From the NCBI GenBank assembly GCA_037893245.1, contig JBAIAA010000024.1:310001-374000 (forward strand): a DNA stretch of 64,000 nt, read 5' to 3'. This document shows, in pieces, positions 63,445-64,000 of the stretch. Position numbers and translations under genes: made by a program. Every line of letters begins with the position of its first letter. Position 1 is the stretch's first letter. Below the pieces are notes generated by a model. That model did not search any database. It had not been told where the DNA came from and saw nothing but the letters and a program-made list of their open reading frames with translations. Source of the stretch: Crossaster papposus (lineage: Eukaryota > Echinodermata > Asteroidea > Velatida > Solasteridae).

Positions 63445-63502
63445 AGAGGGCGCTCGTGTGCTCAACAGAGGGCGCTGTTCAGCGTGCTGCCGCTTTCGCG
63501 CC
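63445..63502 (+). promoter_or_regulatory. Candidate promoter: two AGAGGGCGCT sites and an E2F-like site
   Basis: AGAGGGCGCT at 63445-63454 and 63467-63476, then TTTCGCGCC at 63494-63502 (E2F consensus). The block is CpG-rich in AT-rich surroundings and lies about 80 bp before a possible first coding exon. Confidence 0.35.
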
Positions 63503-63577
63503 AGTTTTATCTCTGCGTTTAATGTTTGAGGAATTCTGAAATTGTTGTTCCAATCTGTCCATTTTGGACTGTCCTTT

Positions 63578-63601
63578 ATGGGGCCATCGTTGCCTGACTG
63601 G
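63578..63601 (+). CDS. Possible short first coding exon (eight codons)
   Basis: ATG at 63578 reads MGPSLPDW and runs directly into a consensus GTAAGT donor at 63602. Together with the promoter-like block upstream it could start a gene continuing past the window end. The product cannot be judged from eight residues. Confidence 0.25.
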
Positions 63602-64000
63602 GTAAGTCTCTTGTGATAATCGTTATAGTAAATAATAGTAACTTTAGGGAACAGAACAGATCCACGAAACCCATACTTTTAGGGCGTTAATTCTAAAGTT
63701 TATTTCGATGTGCCACTCGAAGCTTCACTCGTAGTTAATCAGTGGTTAAACATTGAGGGCGCTATTATGGCGGATCGGTCATGTGTTAGTGTTCCAGCTA
63801 TGTATTGGATGGTGCTGTAATGTGTTAAATGAAACATGTACTAACTTCAATCTAAGAATCATTGAATGTATTCTGGTTAATTATCTACAGCTTAATAATG
63901 AGAACTTGTATCAAGTAATGGGTGCATTTTATAACGAGAGATCACATATCTCCGGCTTAACCACAATCATTCACAGGGTTGAAATTATAATATGTTGTTA
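63602..64000. other. Right end of window, no feature assigned
   Basis: AT-rich. It holds one GAGGGCGCTATTATGGCG word near 63,755. Probably intron of the gene proposed at 63.6 kb. Confidence 0.35.

Overview
The window looks like a piece of an invertebrate deuterostome nuclear genome. An echinoderm, possibly a sea star, fits best, but this is inferred from gene structure and repeat style and not proven. Genes have short GT-AG introns beside very long ones. The non-coding DNA is AT-rich and full of small non-autonomous DNA transposons, tRNA-like SINEs, tandem repeats and poly(G)/poly(C) runs. I found no bacterial-type operon, no CRISPR array, no rRNA and no convincing free-standing tRNA gene.

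Layout. (1) 2.8-24.6 kb, minus strand: a two-exon DMRTA-type (DMRTA1/DMRTA2 group) transcription factor. The DM-domain exon (24,146-24,584) and the DMA-domain exon (2,810-3,768) are separated by a 20.4 kb intron, and the joined product is 465 aa. The intron holds a CpG-rich patch with an ETS-type site, a pair of CACGTG boxes and old repeats. A plausible promoter (CRE, CCAAT, GC box) lies 0.5-0.6 kb upstream of the start codon. (2) 25-39.9 kb: no gene seen; repeats, poly(G/C) runs and an array of short palindromes. (3) 39.9-50.8 kb, minus strand: a complete TRIM23 gene in ten coding exons with all junctions in frame. It encodes 574 aa (RING, two B-boxes, coiled coil, C-terminal ARF GTPase), the same length as I recall for human TRIM23. 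(4) 51.5-55.5 kb, plus strand: a complete C19orf44 homologue in seven coding exons, 813 aa. It starts 770 bp from TRIM23 in head-to-head orientation, so the two may share a promoter. (5) 57.9 kb, plus strand: a probable first coding exon of a type II membrane protein of unknown identity. (6) 58-64 kb: mostly repeats, including about 20 copies of a 22-bp minisatellite, and a possible first exon of another gene at 63.6 kb with an E2F-like site upstream.

The most notable non-coding features are: an 82-bp piggyBac-type MITE (TTAA target duplications) nested inside another MITE and present again in inverted orientation 18 kb away; a second TTAA-flanked MITE family with ends 13 bp from one TRIM23 splice acceptor and about 25 bp from a splice donor; a 157-bp foldback with near-perfect 74-bp arms; a 1.2-kb hAT-like element with a 5-bp target duplication; two copies of one tRNA-derived SINE; and an excess of the AGAGGGCGC motif, which resembles the CTCF core, around the TRIM23/C19orf44 pair and the right end of the window.
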